Positions 24,905 through 34,122 are shown, counted from the first letter of the stretch. The stretch: DNA of 64,000 bases from Mangrovicoccus algicola (GCF_014903745.1 NZ_JACVXA010000009.1:39379-103378); one strand, 5' to 3'. Notes: generated by a model from the sequence alone, not told the origin. Program-made: numbers and translations.

Positions 24905-26388
24905 TCTCCCCTGCCGGTGAAGACGGTGTCCTTGATCACCGATTCCCCGCTCGCGGTATCCTCGACGCGGATCGACAGTCCGGTCAATTCCGATCGCGCG
25001 GCCGTGCTGTCCGGCCCCGCCATGATATAGAGCCTCTGCAACATCGTCGAATCCGCGGGCACCATGACCGTATCGCCGCGGGCCCCTTCCAGCGCGACCT
25101 CCAGGGGCATCTGCGCCTCGACGGTGACGCGATAGGGCCGGTCCTCGCCGTGCTTGTTGCGCATCCTCACATCATAGGCGTTGCGGATCGTGCCGTCCGA
25201 GAGGGTGATGTAGACCGGGTTGCGGATCGGCGCGACGGTGACGGAGATGTCCTCGCGCAGCATCAGCGCCGCCAGGAGCCCCGCCCCGACCCCGGCCCAG
25301 AGCACCGTGTAGAGGATCGTGCGCGGACGCAGCACGTGGCGCCAGACCGGGATCGGCGGCTTGCCCGCGGTTTCGTGCACTTCGTCGGTCAGCGCCATGT
25401 AGTCGATCAGCCCCCGCGGCTGGCCCACCTTGTCCATGATCTCGTTGCAGGCATCGATGCACAGCGCGCAGGTGATGCATTCCAGCTGCTGGCCGTCGCG
25501 GATGTCGATCCCCATCGGGCAGACATTGACGCAGGCATTGCAGTCGATGCAGTCGCCCGGCCGGGGCGCATCGGCGGGGGCCACGCGCTGGCCGATCGCA
25601 TCGGCGGCATGCGTCGTCTCGGCCACTTCGGCATGGCGGCGGCGATGGCGGCCTCGCGGCTCGCCCCGCCAGGACCGGTAGGCGACGGTGATCGTGTCCT
25701 CGTCCATCATCGCCGCCTGGATGCGCGGCCAGGGACACATGTAGATGCAGACCTGTTCGCGCATGAACCCGCCGAAGACGAAGGTCGTCGCGGTCAGGAT
25801 CGCCACCGTGGAATAGGCCACCAGCGGCGCCTCGAAGGTCGCGAGGTCGCGCAAGAGGGTCGGCGCATCGGCGAAATAGAACACCCAGGCCCCGCCCGTG
25901 GCCAGCGCGATCGCCAGCCAGGCGGCCCATTTCGTCACCCTCAGCCGCGCCTTGCGCGCATCCCATTTCCGCCGCAGCAGGCGGATGCGCGCGTTGCGGT
26001 CGCCCTCGATCCAGCGTTCGACAAGGATGAAGAGGTCGGTCCAGACCGTCTGCGGACAGGCATAGCCGCACCAGACCCGCCCCAGCGCCGAGGTGAAGAG
26101 GAACAGGCCCAGCCCCGCCATGATCAGGAGCCCGGCCACGAAATAGAATTCATGCGGCCAGATCTCGATCCAGAAGAAGAAGAACCGCCGGTTGGCCAGG
26201 TCGATCAGCACCGCCTGGTCGGCCAGGCTGCCGCCCCGGTCCCACCGGATCCAGGGCGTGACGTAATAGATGCCCAGCGTCACGATCATGATGATCCACT
26301 TGAGCCGACGATAGGGTCCCGAGACACGCTTGGGAAAGATCGGCTCGCGGCTGGCATAAAGGGACGGGGGTTGCTCGCTCGCGGTCAT
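24901..26388 (-). CDS. ccoG: Cytochrome c oxidase accessory protein CcoG (FixG/RdxA)
   Basis: A 495-residue membrane iron-sulphur protein. It has several transmembrane helices, FWIEIWPHEFYFVAGLL, CGYACPQTVW, and two ferredoxin-like cluster motifs: CIDCNACVNVCPMGIDI and CITCALCIDACNEIMDKVG. CcoG is a cupric reductase that supplies Cu(I) to cbb3. I chose ATG 26388 (MTASEQPPS, after GGAAACGCC). ATG 26418 would add 10 residues. An imperfect FNR box lies upstream at 26453-26466. Confidence 0.95.
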   Translation of the reverse strand: MTASEQPPSLYASREPIFPKRVSGPYRRLKWIIMIVTLGIYYVTPWIRWDRGGSLADQAVLIDLANRRFFFFWIEIWPHEFYFVAGLLIMAGLGLFLFTSALGRVWCGYACPQTVWTDLFILVERWIEGDRNARIRLLRRKWDARKARLRVTKWAAWLAIALATGGAWVFYFADAPTLLRDLATFEAPLVAYSTVAILTATTFVFGGFMREQVCIYMCPWPRIQAAMMDEDTITVAYRSWRGEPRGRHRRRHAEVAETTHAADAIGQRVAPADAPRPGDCIDCNACVNVCPMGIDIRDGQQLECITCALCIDACNEIMDKVGQPRGLIDYMALTDEVHETAGKPPIPVWRHVLRPRTILYTVLWAGVGAGLLAALMLREDISVTVAPIRNPVYITLSDGTIRNAYDVRMRNKHGEDRPYRVTVEAQMPLEVALEGARGDTVMVPADSTMLQRLYIMAGPDSTAARSELTGLSIRVEDTASGESVIKDTVFTGRGE

Positions 26389-26452
26389 GGCGTTTCCGAT
26401 TCCGGATGCTCCTGTCATAGCGTGTATCCGTTACCCAAAATTGGCTAGTGGC

Positions 26453-26466
26453 TTGACGCGGATCAT
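26453..26466. promoter_or_regulatory. Imperfect FNR-type box upstream of ccoG
   Basis: TTGACGCGGATCAT matches TTGAY-N4-RTCAA at all but the final base. Its centre is about 72 bases before the chosen ccoG ATG, a suitable distance for activation of ccoGHIS on the minus strand. Confidence 0.6.
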
Positions 26467-26620
26467 TCATCGGCAGATCGTCGCAAATCCCGGCAGGGCG
26501 CGGAGGCCGGCGCCCGCCCCGGGAAACGCGCGAACAGGACAGGCGCCGGCGAAGGCCGGATCCGGGCCGCGGCTCGCCCCGGATCCTGCCCCGCATTAGA
26601 CGGCCCGGACCGGCCCCGCC

Positions 26621-26634
26621 TTGACACAGGTCAA
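26621..26634. promoter_or_regulatory. FNR box between ccoG and the DUF2270 gene
   Basis: TTGACACAGGTCAA is a perfect TTGAC-N4-GTCAA palindrome. It lies 35 bases before the DUF2270 ATG. If centred at -41.5 for the DUF2270 gene, transcription would begin at the ATG itself and lose the strong AAGGAGG ribosome site. The box may therefore act in repression of DUF2270, or serve ccoG on the other strand with a long leader. Confidence 0.8.
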
Positions 26635-26669
26635 ACCGGCGCCGGATCGCAGGCAAGGAGGAGACCGCC

Positions 26670-27371
26670 ATGGCCCAGCCCGAACCGATGCCCGCCCGCA
26701 GGCAGGCCCGGACCGAGACGCGGGAATTCACCCCGGCGGAGATCGGCGCGCTGGCGCATCTCTATCGCGGCGAGGTCTATCGCAGCACGATCTGGCGCAC
26801 CCGGCTGGACACCACGACCAACTGGTCGGTGGTGACGCTGGGCGTGGCGCTGTCGATCACCTTCGCCTCGCCCGGCGCCTCGGCGCTGCCCCTGCTGCTG
26901 GTGGGGGTTCTGGTGACGCTCTTCATGGTGCTGGAGGCGCGGCGCTACCGCTATTTCAACGTCTGGCGCGCCCGCGCCCGCTGGATGGAGACGCATTTCT
27001 ACGCCCCGATGCTGGACGATGGCGACCTGCATACCGAGGAGAACTGGCAGAAGATCCTGGCCCGCGACTACCTGCGCCCCGAATACCATGTCGGCATGAC
27101 CCGCGCGATGGGCCGCCGGATCCGGCGCAACTACCTGTGGATCCTGGCCATCCAGTTCCTCGCCTATCTGGGCAAGCTGACCGTGCACCCGGTCCCGGCC
27201 CAGAGCCTGTCGGACGTGGTCGGACGCGCCGCCATCGGTCCGGCCCCGGGCTGGGCGGTGCTGGGCTTCGGCATCGCCTATCTCTGCGCCTGGGCGGGGC
27301 TGGCCGAATATGTCCGGCGCAGGGATGCCGCCAGCGCCCGCCGCAAGGGCGGCGGGCAATCGCTGGGATGA
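26670..27371 (+). CDS. DUF2270 membrane protein in the FnrL island
   Basis: A 233-residue protein with a DUF2270 layout: cytoplasmic N-terminus (EFTPAEIGALAHLYRGEVYRST), two close helices (NWSVVTLGVALSITFA and LPLLLVGVLVTLFMVLEARR), the charged stretch RYRYFNVWRARARWMETHFYAP, and two C-terminal helices (YLWILAIQFLAYLGKL and WAVLGFGIAYLCAWAGLAEYV). Function is unknown. A strong ribosome site (AAGGAGG) precedes it and a perfect FNR box lies 35 bases upstream, so it is likely oxygen-regulated. Confidence 0.85.
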   Translation: MAQPEPMPARRQARTETREFTPAEIGALAHLYRGEVYRSTIWRTRLDTTTNWSVVTLGVALSITFASPGASALPLLLVGVLVTLFMVLEARRYRYFNVWRARARWMETHFYAPMLDDGDLHTEENWQKILARDYLRPEYHVGMTRAMGRRIRRNYLWILAIQFLAYLGKLTVHPVPAQSLSDVVGRAAIGPAPGWAVLGFGIAYLCAWAGLAEYVRRRDAASARRKGGGQSLG

Positions 27372-27381
27372 GCGGGGCGGA

Positions 27382-28755
27382 TCAGATCAGGCTGTAGCCG
27401 TCATCCAGGACATACCTGTCCCCGACACCCAGCAAAGTGAGGGTCCGGCCCTCGCCGAAATCGAAGACGAGATTGCCGTCGATCTCGGAGGCGAAGGTCT
27501 CCAGCATCTCCCGATCCCCCGAGGTCCCCATGGTCAGGGCGAATTCCAGCCGCAGCCGGTCCGTCCCGACTTCGAAATCGGTGATGACGTCCTGGCCGCC
27601 ATAGCGGCGGAAGATGAACAGATCCGCGCCATCCCCGCCCGTCAGCGTGTCGTCATCCTGCAGGTCGGACGGGGCCGTTTCGAAATACTCGCCGCTCTCG
27701 TAGGCATCGAACGCGTAGTACTGGCCGCCATCCAGCGTGTCGTCGCCATCGCCGCCCCAGAGCTGGTCATCATCGGCATTGCCCTCGATCCGGTCCGCCC
27801 CGGCCCCGCCATAGATGCGGTCATCGCCATCGCCGCCCTTGGCAACGTCGTCGCCGGCCCCGGAGAAGATGCGGTCATTCCCTGCCTCGCCCAGGATGTC
27901 ATCCTCGTCGGCGCGGCCATAGATCCAGTCATTCCCGTTCCCGCCGCGGATGTCGTCATCGCCGGTGCCGCCATAGATCCAGTCGGCCCCGTCATCCCCG
28001 CGCAGCGCGTCATGGCCGACATTGCCGCGGATCGTGTCCGATCCCTGCCCGCCGTGAACCTCGTCCGCGCCGAACCCGCCCAGCAGCACGTCGCGCCCGT
28101 CGCCGCCCCATATGGTATCGCGGTCCATGCCGCCGCGGATCCTGTCCGCCCCGTCCCAGCCATAGAGGACGTCGCTGCCGGTGCCGCCCCAGATCGAGTC
28201 ATCCCCGTCCCCGCCGACAAGGCGGTCATCCTCGCCGGTCCCGGCCAGGCCGCGAAGGCCGGCCAGCGCAATCTGCTGTCCCGGGGCATAGAGACCGCCC
28301 GGCACGGCCAGGCCCGCACCGCTTTGCAGATCGATCGTGGCCAGCAGATGGTCGACGGCATAGGGATCGGAAAAATCGACATAGGGCACCTCGGCCCCCG
28401 GCTGTGCACCGAGATAGAGGAACATATCATGGTCCTCCTTGGCCTCCCGGATCTGCAGAAAGACCATGCCTTCGTAGAGGCCGTCCCCGATCTGCCATAT
28501 CGCGGCATCGTGTTCCGCCTGTCGCGACGATTGGGAGAAATACGTGCCTATGGCCGAGAAGGCCACGCTTGCCTGGGGCGCCGCCCCGTCCGTTCCGCCG
28601 GCAAACAGGACCTCCGAAACAGAGACCCCGTCGCCGCCGGGCATCAGCGCATAGCTTGCCTGCCAGTCCCCGGGCGCCAGCGACAGGGACATCGTCGCCC
28701 GGTTGGCATCTCCCGAGGCGTTCAGCCAGAATCCCCGGAAACTGTAGGTCGTCAT
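27382..28755 (-). CDS. RTX (haemolysin-type calcium-binding repeat) protein
   Basis: A 457-residue protein with no classical signal peptide. Residues about 20-170 form a unique N-terminal domain (MTTYSFRGFWLNASGDANRA...). From about residue 172 to 342 there are about 19 consecutive RTX nonapeptides of the type GGxGxDxUx, for example GGDGDDSIW and GGAGADRIE. After these comes the C-terminal ADLFIFRRYGGQDVITDFEVG segment typical of type I secreted RTX proteins. It would bind calcium and be exported by an ABC/TolC system, which is not encoded nearby. Its target is unknown. It separates ccoNOQP from ccoGHIS. Confidence 0.92.
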   Translation of the reverse strand: MTTYSFRGFWLNASGDANRATMSLSLAPGDWQASYALMPGGDGVSVSEVLFAGGTDGAAPQASVAFSAIGTYFSQSSRQAEHDAAIWQIGDGLYEGMVFLQIREAKEDHDMFLYLGAQPGAEVPYVDFSDPYAVDHLLATIDLQSGAGLAVPGGLYAPGQQIALAGLRGLAGTGEDDRLVGGDGDDSIWGGTGSDVLYGWDGADRIRGGMDRDTIWGGDGRDVLLGGFGADEVHGGQGSDTIRGNVGHDALRGDDGADWIYGGTGDDDIRGGNGNDWIYGRADEDDILGEAGNDRIFSGAGDDVAKGGDGDDRIYGGAGADRIEGNADDDQLWGGDGDDTLDGGQYYAFDAYESGEYFETAPSDLQDDDTLTGGDGADLFIFRRYGGQDVITDFEVGTDRLRLEFALTMGTSGDREMLETFASEIDGNLVFDFGEGRTLTLLGVGDRYVLDDGYSLI

Positions 28756-28851
28756 CGCGCCATCCCCCTCACCTGCACTGCAGGCAGGCTAGGGGCATCG
28801 GGTTGTGGGCTCAACACCCGCAAGGGGGCTGTGCGGACCCGTCGCGCCCGG

Positions 28852-29733
28852 CTATTCGCCCCCGCCCAGCGCATGGACATAGGTCGCCACGGCATTGATC
28901 TGGGACTGCGTCAGGCGTGTGTTCCAGTTCGGCATCACGCCGAAACGGGCCCCGGCGATGGACTGGCGGACGGTGTCGTAATCCCCGCCATAGAGCCAGA
29001 TGGCATCGGCGAGATTGGGGGCCCCGATCTCGGGATTGCCGGTCCCGTCCTCCATGTGGCACGCGACGCAATTATCGGCGAAAAGCGCTGCACCCTGCGC
29101 GGCCAGCGCGGAATCCGGCGGCGTGCCCGACAGCGACAGGACGTAATTGGCCAGCGCGTCGATCTGCCCGGGCTCCAGCAGCTCATCGAAGACCGGCATC
29201 TGCGAATAGCGCGCATCCGCATCCGTCTCGTTGCGGATGCCATGGGTGACCGTATAGGCGATGGACGCGATGTCGCCGCCCCACAGCCAGTCGTCATCCA
29301 GCAGGTTGGGAAAGCCCGTCGCCCCGGCCGCGCCGGATCCATGGCACTGCGCGCACCAGGTGCGGAACACCGCCGCCCCGGCATTCACCGCATACTGGCT
29401 CAGTTCCGGATCGCCGGAAAGCGCGGTCAGGTCGGCTGCGGCCAGGCGCGCATCGATCTCGGCATTGGCCTCGGTCATGCGCGCGACCTCCTCGGCGACC
29501 TCGCCGCGGGTCGACCAGCCCAGGAGGCCGGGCCACGCCCCTGTCACGCCCGGCCAAGAGGGCATCAGGATGGAATAGACCGCCCCCCAGATCAGGGTGA
29601 TGTAGAAGATCGTCAGCCACCAGCGCGGCATCGGGTTGTCGTATTCCTCGATCCCGTCCCAGGAATGGCCGGTCGTGGGAACCTCTTGATCGCGCTGCGC
29701 GCCGTCATGGCTCTTGCCGGGCTGGCTGCTCAT
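28852..29733 (-). CDS. ccoP: Cbb3 oxidase dihaem subunit CcoP
   Basis: A 293-residue membrane-anchored c-type cytochrome with one N-terminal helix (WWLTIFYITLIWGAVYSIL) and two haem sites, CAQCHGSGAAG and CVACHMEDGTG. Methionine ligands are available in the loops (for example QMPVFDE and GVMPNWN). It delivers electrons to CcoO/CcoN. The start ATG 29733 overlaps the ccoQ stop by four bases (ATGA). Confidence 0.97.
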   Translation of the reverse strand: MSSQPGKSHDGAQRDQEVPTTGHSWDGIEEYDNPMPRWWLTIFYITLIWGAVYSILMPSWPGVTGAWPGLLGWSTRGEVAEEVARMTEANAEIDARLAAADLTALSGDPELSQYAVNAGAAVFRTWCAQCHGSGAAGATGFPNLLDDDWLWGGDIASIAYTVTHGIRNETDADARYSQMPVFDELLEPGQIDALANYVLSLSGTPPDSALAAQGAALFADNCVACHMEDGTGNPEIGAPNLADAIWLYGGDYDTVRQSIAGARFGVMPNWNTRLTQSQINAVATYVHALGGGE

Positions 29734-29915
29734 CTGCGGGCCTCCGTCCTGTCCCCGGCCGACGCGGGCCGGTCCTCGTTGCGGAAGATCATCCGGGCGC
29801 TGTCGCGATAGGGTTTCGCCCGGCCGAAGATCACCCACAGGCAGATGCCGCAGAAGATCGTGAACAGGTAGATCAGCGTGAAGTGATCCATGATCTGGCG
29901 GAAGATATCCTGCAT
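29730..29915 (-). CDS. ccoQ: Cbb3 oxidase subunit CcoQ
   Basis: A 61-residue single-pass membrane protein, with helix FTLIYLFTIFCGICLWVIFG followed by RAKPYRDSARMIF, typical of CcoQ. It stabilises the oxidase and in Rhodobacter also affects redox signalling. It lies 10 bases after ccoO and overlaps ccoP. Confidence 0.95.
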   Translation of the reverse strand: MQDIFRQIMDHFTLIYLFTIFCGICLWVIFGRAKPYRDSARMIFRNEDRPASAGDRTEARR

Positions 29916-29925
29916 GGCGCGCTCC

Positions 29926-30651
29926 TTACCGGCTGGGATCGGGGGTGAAGGTCGAGAAATCGACCAGCGTCCCCAGCATCTGGAGATAGGCGATCAGCGC
30001 ATCCATCTCTGAAATGCCGGGCCGGCTGTCGAAATTGCGGACCTGGGCGCCGGGATAGCGTTCCAGCAGACCGTCGAAATCGCGTTCGGGATCAGCCTGT
30101 GCCCGGAAATCCGCTGTCGCCGCCGCGATCATCTCGGCGGTGTAGGGCACGCCGACCAGGCGATGGGTCTCCATCTTGGCGGCGATCTGCGCGGGCTGGA
30201 TCAGCGTCTCGGTCAGGAACCCGTATTTCGGCATGATCGATTCCGGCACCACCGATTGCGGATCGGTCAGATGCGCGACATGCCAGTCATCCGAATAGCG
30301 CCCGCCGACCCGCGCCAGGTCCGGCCCCGTGCGTTTCGACCCCCACTGGAACGGGTGATCGTATTGCGACTCCGCCGCCAGCGAGTAATGCCCGTAGCGT
30401 TCCACCTCGTCGCGCATCGGCCGGATCATCTGGCTGTGGCAGACATAGCAGCCCTCGCGGATGTAGATGTCGCGCCCCTCCAGCTCCAGCGGCGCATAGG
30501 GGCGCACGCCCTCCACGTCCTCGATGGTGTTCTGCAGCCAGAAGAGCGGCGCGATCTCGACGATGCCGCCGATCGTCACCACCAGGAAGGAACAGACCAG
30601 CAGCAGCGTGGCGTTGGTCTCCAGGATCTTGTGCTTGTCCAGGATGCCCAT
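29926..30651 (-). CDS. ccoO: Cbb3 oxidase monohaem subunit CcoO
   Basis: A 241-residue membrane cytochrome c with an N-terminal anchor ([21 protein letters not shown]), the haem site [21 protein letters not shown] and [16 protein letters not shown]. The C-terminal region with [17 protein letters not shown] is typical. It carries electrons from CcoP to CcoN. It follows ccoN by 12 bases. Confidence 0.97.
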   Translation of the reverse strand: MGILDKHKILETNATLLLVCSFLVVTIGGIVEIAPLFWLQNTIEDVEGVRPYAPLELEGRDIYIREGCYVCHSQMIRPMRDEVERYGHYSLAAESQYDHPFQWGSKRTGPDLARVGGRYSDDWHVAHLTDPQSVVPESIMPKYGFLTETLIQPAQIAAKMETHRLVGVPYTAEMIAAATADFRAQADPERDFDGLLERYPGAQVRNFDSRPGISEMDALIAYLQMLGTLVDFSTFTPDPSR

Positions 30652-30663
30652 GGCGTCTCCTCC

Positions 30664-32274
30664 CTATTCCGCGGGCTGCGCCGTGGCGGCGGAAGGCAGA
30701 TCCTCCCGCGCCTCGCCGCGCGTGGCTGTCAGATACAGGTTCACCGCCATGATGACCGCGCCCGCGACATACAGCACCCCGCCGAGCCCGCGCACGACAT
30801 ACATGGGAAACTTGGCCGCGACCGTGTCGGCGAAGGAGTTCACCAGGAAGCCGTTGGCATCGACCTCGCGCCACATCAGGCCTTCCATGATGCCGGTCAC
30901 CCACATCGCGGCGGCGTAGAGGACGATGCCGATCGTCGCGAGCCAGAAATGCCAGGAGACCATGGAGAGGCTGTAAAGCCGCTTCTTCTGCCACAGCGCG
31001 GGGGTGAGGTAGTAGAGCGCGCCGAAGGTGATCATGCCGTTCCAGCCCAGCGCCCCGGAATGCACGTGGCCGATGGTCCAGTCGGTGTAATGCGACAGCG
31101 AGTTGACCGATCGGATCGACATCATCGGCCCCTCGAAGGTCGACATGCCGTAGAAGCCCACCGCGACCACCATCATGCGGATCACCGGGTCGGTGCGCAG
31201 CTTGTCCCAGGCGCCCGACAGCGTCATCAGCCCGTTGATCATGCCGCCCCAGCTGGGCATCCACAGGATCACCGACATCACCATGCCCAGCGTCGCGGCC
31301 CAGTCGGGCAGCGCGGTGTAATGCAGGTGGTGCGGACCCGCCCAGATATAGAGGAAGATCAGCGCCCAGAAATGGATGATCGACAGCTTGTAGGAAAAGA
31401 CCGGGCGTTCGGCCTGTTTGGGGATGAAGTAGTACATCATCCCCAGGAACCCCGCTGTCAGGAAGAAGCCCACCGCGTTATGGCCGTACCACCACTGCAC
31501 CATCGCGTCCTGCACGCCCGAGAAGACCTGCACCGATTTCGAGCCGAAGATCGAGACCGGGATCGAGATATTGTTGACCACATGCAGCATCGCGACGGTG
31601 ACGATGAAGGACAGGTAGAACCAGTTCGCCACGTAGATATGGGGTTCGCGGCGCTTCAGGATCGTGCCGAGGAACACCGCCAGGAAGGCCAGCCAGACGA
31701 TGGTCAGCCACCAGTCCACATACCATTCGGGTTCGGCATATTCCTTGGATTGCGTGCCGCCCAGCACATAGCCGGTCGCCGCCAGGACGATGAAGAGGTT
31801 GTAGCCCCAGAACACGAACCAGGCCAGGTTGCCGCCCCAGAGCCGCACCGCCGAGGTGCGCTGCACCACGTAGAAGGCGGTCGCGATCAGGGCATTGCCG
31901 CCGAAGGCGAAGATCACCGCCGAGGTATGCAGCGGCCGCAGCCGCCCGAAATTCATGTAGGGCTGGGCGAATTCGAAATTCAGCTGCGGAAAGGCCAGCT
32001 GCATCGCGATGAAGGTTCCCGCCGCAAACCCCACCAGGCCCCAGAAGGTGGTTGCAATCACGCCGTAGCGCACCACATCATCCATGTAGACGGTGGTATC
32101 GACAACGGGCGGGGGTTCGTCGATCCTGCGCAGCGCCTGCAGGAACAGCCCCCCGCCGAGCAGCATGATGATGATTGCATGCACCTTGTAGGCGACGTCC
32201 TGGGCGTAATTCGCCGCGATGGCCGCAAAGAGTGCGATCAGTCCGAAAGCCAGAAGCTTCAGATAGCCGACCAT
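30664..32274 (-). CDS. ccoN: Cbb3 oxidase catalytic subunit CcoN
   Basis: A 536-residue haem-copper oxidase subunit I of the cbb3 class with about 12 helices. Histidine-bearing segments include [53 protein letters not shown] and [18 protein letters not shown]. It reduces oxygen at high affinity under microoxic conditions. I chose ATG 32274 ([12 protein letters not shown]). An FNR box lies about 100 bases upstream, consistent with induction by FnrL. Confidence 0.97.
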   Translation of the reverse strand: MVGYLKLLAFGLIALFAAIAANYAQDVAYKVHAIIIMLLGGGLFLQALRRIDEPPPVVDTTVYMDDVVRYGVIATTFWGLVGFAAGTFIAMQLAFPQLNFEFAQPYMNFGRLRPLHTSAVIFAFGGNALIATAFYVVQRTSAVRLWGGNLAWFVFWGYNLFIVLAATGYVLGGTQSKEYAEPEWYVDWWLTIVWLAFLAVFLGTILKRREPHIYVANWFYLSFIVTVAMLHVVNNISIPVSIFGSKSVQVFSGVQDAMVQWWYGHNAVGFFLTAGFLGMMYYFIPKQAERPVFSYKLSIIHFWALIFLYIWAGPHHLHYTALPDWAATLGMVMSVILWMPSWGGMINGLMTLSGAWDKLRTDPVIRMMVVAVGFYGMSTFEGPMMSIRSVNSLSHYTDWTIGHVHSGALGWNGMITFGALYYLTPALWQKKRLYSLSMVSWHFWLATIGIVLYAAAMWVTGIMEGLMWREVDANGFLVNSFADTVAAKFPMYVVRGLGGVLYVAGAVIMAVNLYLTATRGEAREDLPSAATAQPAE

Positions 32275-32369
32275 GTCCTGTGTCCTCGTCCCTTGCCGTT
32301 CAGCGCGGTAGAATCGCAATGCACCGCGGGTGCCTTCGCCCGCTATGCCGGTCCGACGTTACCACCTCA

Positions 32370-32383
32370 TTGATCTGTATCAA
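32370..32383. promoter_or_regulatory. FNR box of the ccoNOQP promoter
   Basis: TTGATCTGTATCAA is a perfect FNR palindrome. With the centre at -41.5, transcription of ccoN would start near 32335 on the minus strand, leaving a leader of about 60 bases. A -10-like GCATAG is present near 32342-32348. Confidence 0.88.
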
Positions 32384-32401
32384 AACATCGCGATTACTCG
32401 A

Positions 32402-32415
32402 TTGAGTCAAATCAA
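32402..32415. promoter_or_regulatory. Second FNR-type box, facing the universal stress gene
   Basis: TTGAGTCAAATCAA matches the FNR consensus except for one base of the first half. With the centre at -41.5 on the plus strand, transcription would start near 32450, just upstream of the ribosome site (AAAAGGAGG) of the uspA-like gene. So ccoN and the uspA-like gene each have their own box. Confidence 0.7.
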
Positions 32416-32472
32416 GGCGCTTCACCGCGGCGATGCTAGGGTCGCCGCAATCGTTCGAAAAGGAGGACGGCG

Positions 32473-33309
32473 ATGACCTACAAGTCCCTCATGTGCATCC
32501 TGCGCACCGCCGAAGGCGACATGGCCCATCTCGACCACGCGATCCGCCTGGCGCGGCGCTACGATGCCCATCTCGACGTGCTGTGCCTCGGCGTGGACCG
32601 GGTCCAGGTCGGGTTCTACTATGCCGGGGCGACGGCCCTGGTGGCCGAGAATTCCCTGGCCCAGGCCGAGGAGGACGCCCGCAACCTGAAGGATTTCGCC
32701 AGCTCGCGGCTGGGCGATAGCGGCATCCGCTGGGCCGCCGAGGCGCTGGTCGTGCAATGGGGCGCGATCGGCCCGGCGGTGGAACAGGCCGCGCGCTATA
32801 CCGACCTGGTCATCCTGCCGCGCCCCTATGACGAGACCCGCGGCCCCGAGGACGAGGCGATCACCGAGGCGGCGCTGTTCCTCGGGCCGACGCCGGTTCT
32901 CACCGTGCCGCCGGGCTGGACCAGGGACGCCCCGGCCGAACCGGTGATCGCCACCAACCAGGGCCCCGAGGCGATGGCCGCCGTGCGCGCCGCGCTGGCC
33001 GGGCTCAAGGCGGTGGGCCATGCCAATATCGCCATCGTCGATCCGCCGCGCCACGGGCCGGAACGTTCCGATCCCGGCGGAGCGCTGTCGATGATGCTGG
33101 CACGCCACGGCATCCGCGCCGAAGTGTCGGTCCTCGCCCGCACCATGCCGCGGATTTCCGACGTGCTGGTGCGCCATGCCGAGGATCGCGGCGCCGACCT
33201 GATCATCATGGGGGCCTATGGCCATTCCCGCCTGCGCGAGGCGGTGCTGGGCGGGCCGACCCGCGACATGCTGGCCGAATGTCCGGTGCCTGTGCTGATG
33301 GCGCGCTGA
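32473..33309 (+). CDS. Universal stress protein, tandem UspA domains
   Basis: A 278-residue protein with two Usp folds. The first begins YKSLMCILRTAEGDMAHLDHAIRLARRY. The second ends with the ATP-type motif IIMGAYGHSRLREAVLGGPTRDML. Partners of this kind between fnrL and ccoN are common in Rhodobacterales and Paracoccus. It is probably induced at low oxygen through the FNR-type box at 32402. The ribosome binding site is strong (AAGGAGG). Confidence 0.92.
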   Translation: MTYKSLMCILRTAEGDMAHLDHAIRLARRYDAHLDVLCLGVDRVQVGFYYAGATALVAENSLAQAEEDARNLKDFASSRLGDSGIRWAAEALVVQWGAIGPAVEQAARYTDLVILPRPYDETRGPEDEAITEAALFLGPTPVLTVPPGWTRDAPAEPVIATNQGPEAMAAVRAALAGLKAVGHANIAIVDPPRHGPERSDPGGALSMMLARHGIRAEVSVLARTMPRISDVLVRHAEDRGADLIIMGAYGHSRLREAVLGGPTRDMLAECPVPVLMAR

Positions 33310-33316
33310 TGTCCCA

Positions 33317-33348
33317 GCGGCCTGCCTCCCCTGCGGGGGCGGGCCGCG
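33317..33348. terminator. Hairpin between the uspA-like gene and fnrL
   Basis: GCGGCC...GGCCGC flanks an inner CCTCCCC/GGGGG pairing in the 40-base gap between convergent genes. There is no T run, so termination is plausible but unproven. Confidence 0.4.
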
Positions 33349-33349
33349 C

Positions 33350-34105
33350 TCAGACCAGGAAGCCGCCGTCGCTGTCGTCGCCGGTCTCTGCCAGGAGCCG
33401 CTCGAAATCCGGGATGGTCACGCGCCGCGTGCCCTCCAGCCGGATGACCCCTTCCTTGCGCAGCGCGCTGACCTGGCGGCTGACCGTTTCCAGCGTCAGT
33501 CCCAGGTAATCGGCCATCGCCTCGCGGGTCAGAGGCAGGTCGAAGACCACCTCCCGCGCGGCACCGGTCGGCCGCAGCGAGGCGTCGCGCCGCGCGATGA
33601 TGGCGATCAGGCTGGCGATCTTCTCGCGCGCGGTCTTGCGCCCCAGCAGCAGCATCCATTCCCGCGCCGCGTCGAGTTCGTCCAGCGTCATCTCCAGAAG
33701 GCGCTGGCCGATATGCGGCGTGCGGGCCATCAGCGTCTCGAACGGCCGCTTGCGGAAACAGCAGACCACCAGGTCCGAGGTGGCGACGACGTCATAGGTC
33801 GCATCGTCCCGCCCCGGCCGCCCGATGAAATCCGAGGGCAGCAGGAGCCCCACCATCTGGGTGCGCCCGTCCTCCATGGTCTGCGACAGCGTGGCGATGC
33901 CCGACACGACCGAGGCCACGAAATCCATCCGGTCCCCGGCCCAGACCACGGTCTGCCCGGCGGGATAGCTGCGGTAATACTTGATCTGCTCCAGTTCCTG
34001 CAGTTCGTCCGTCTCGCAGCGCGCGCAGACGGCGCGATGCCGGATCGGGCAGTCGACGCAATCGGGAACACGGTCGGCGGGGCGGGGTTTCGCGGCGGTC
34101 GTCAT
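33350..34105 (-). CDS. fnrL: FNR-type oxygen-sensing regulator FnrL
   Basis: A 251-residue CRP/FNR regulator. N-terminal cluster cysteines are C16, C19, C27 and C30 (DCVDCPIRHRAVCARC), with C115/C116 in the sensory domain, suited to an oxygen-labile 4Fe-4S cluster. The recognition helix carries E206-xx-S209-R210 (LTLETVSRQ), the FNR-specific DNA-contact set that reads TTGAT. It probably controls the boxes found throughout this block. The start ATG 34105 (MTTAAKPRP) is only 4 bases from an FNR box. Confidence 0.96.
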   Translation of the reverse strand: MTTAAKPRPADRVPDCVDCPIRHRAVCARCETDELQELEQIKYYRSYPAGQTVVWAGDRMDFVASVVSGIATLSQTMEDGRTQMVGLLLPSDFIGRPGRDDATYDVVATSDLVVCCFRKRPFETLMARTPHIGQRLLEMTLDELDAAREWMLLLGRKTAREKIASLIAIIARRDASLRPTGAAREVVFDLPLTREAMADYLGLTLETVSRQVSALRKEGVIRLEGTRRVTIPDFERLLAETGDDSDGGFLV

Positions 34106-34108
34106 GGC

Positions 34109-34122
34109 TTGACCTCGATCAA
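34109..34122. promoter_or_regulatory. FNR box between fnrL and hemN
   Basis: TTGACCTCGATCAA is a perfect match. Its centre is 42.5 bases from the hemN ATG, an activating spacing only if hemN is transcribed from its own start codon. On the other side it sits 4 bases from the fnrL ATG, where binding would block fnrL expression. Confidence 0.87.

Noticed and set aside
27640..28300. Dense short repeats that could look like a CRISPR array or satellite repeat
   Set aside because: The 27-base period matches RTX nonapeptide codons inside a single intact gene. There are no constant repeats with unique spacers and no cas genes.
28811..28850. TTG-N6-CAA repeat downstream of ccoP as a further FNR box
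   Set aside because: Half-site spacing is two bases shorter than in FNR sites, and its position is after the ccoP stop rather than in a promoter.
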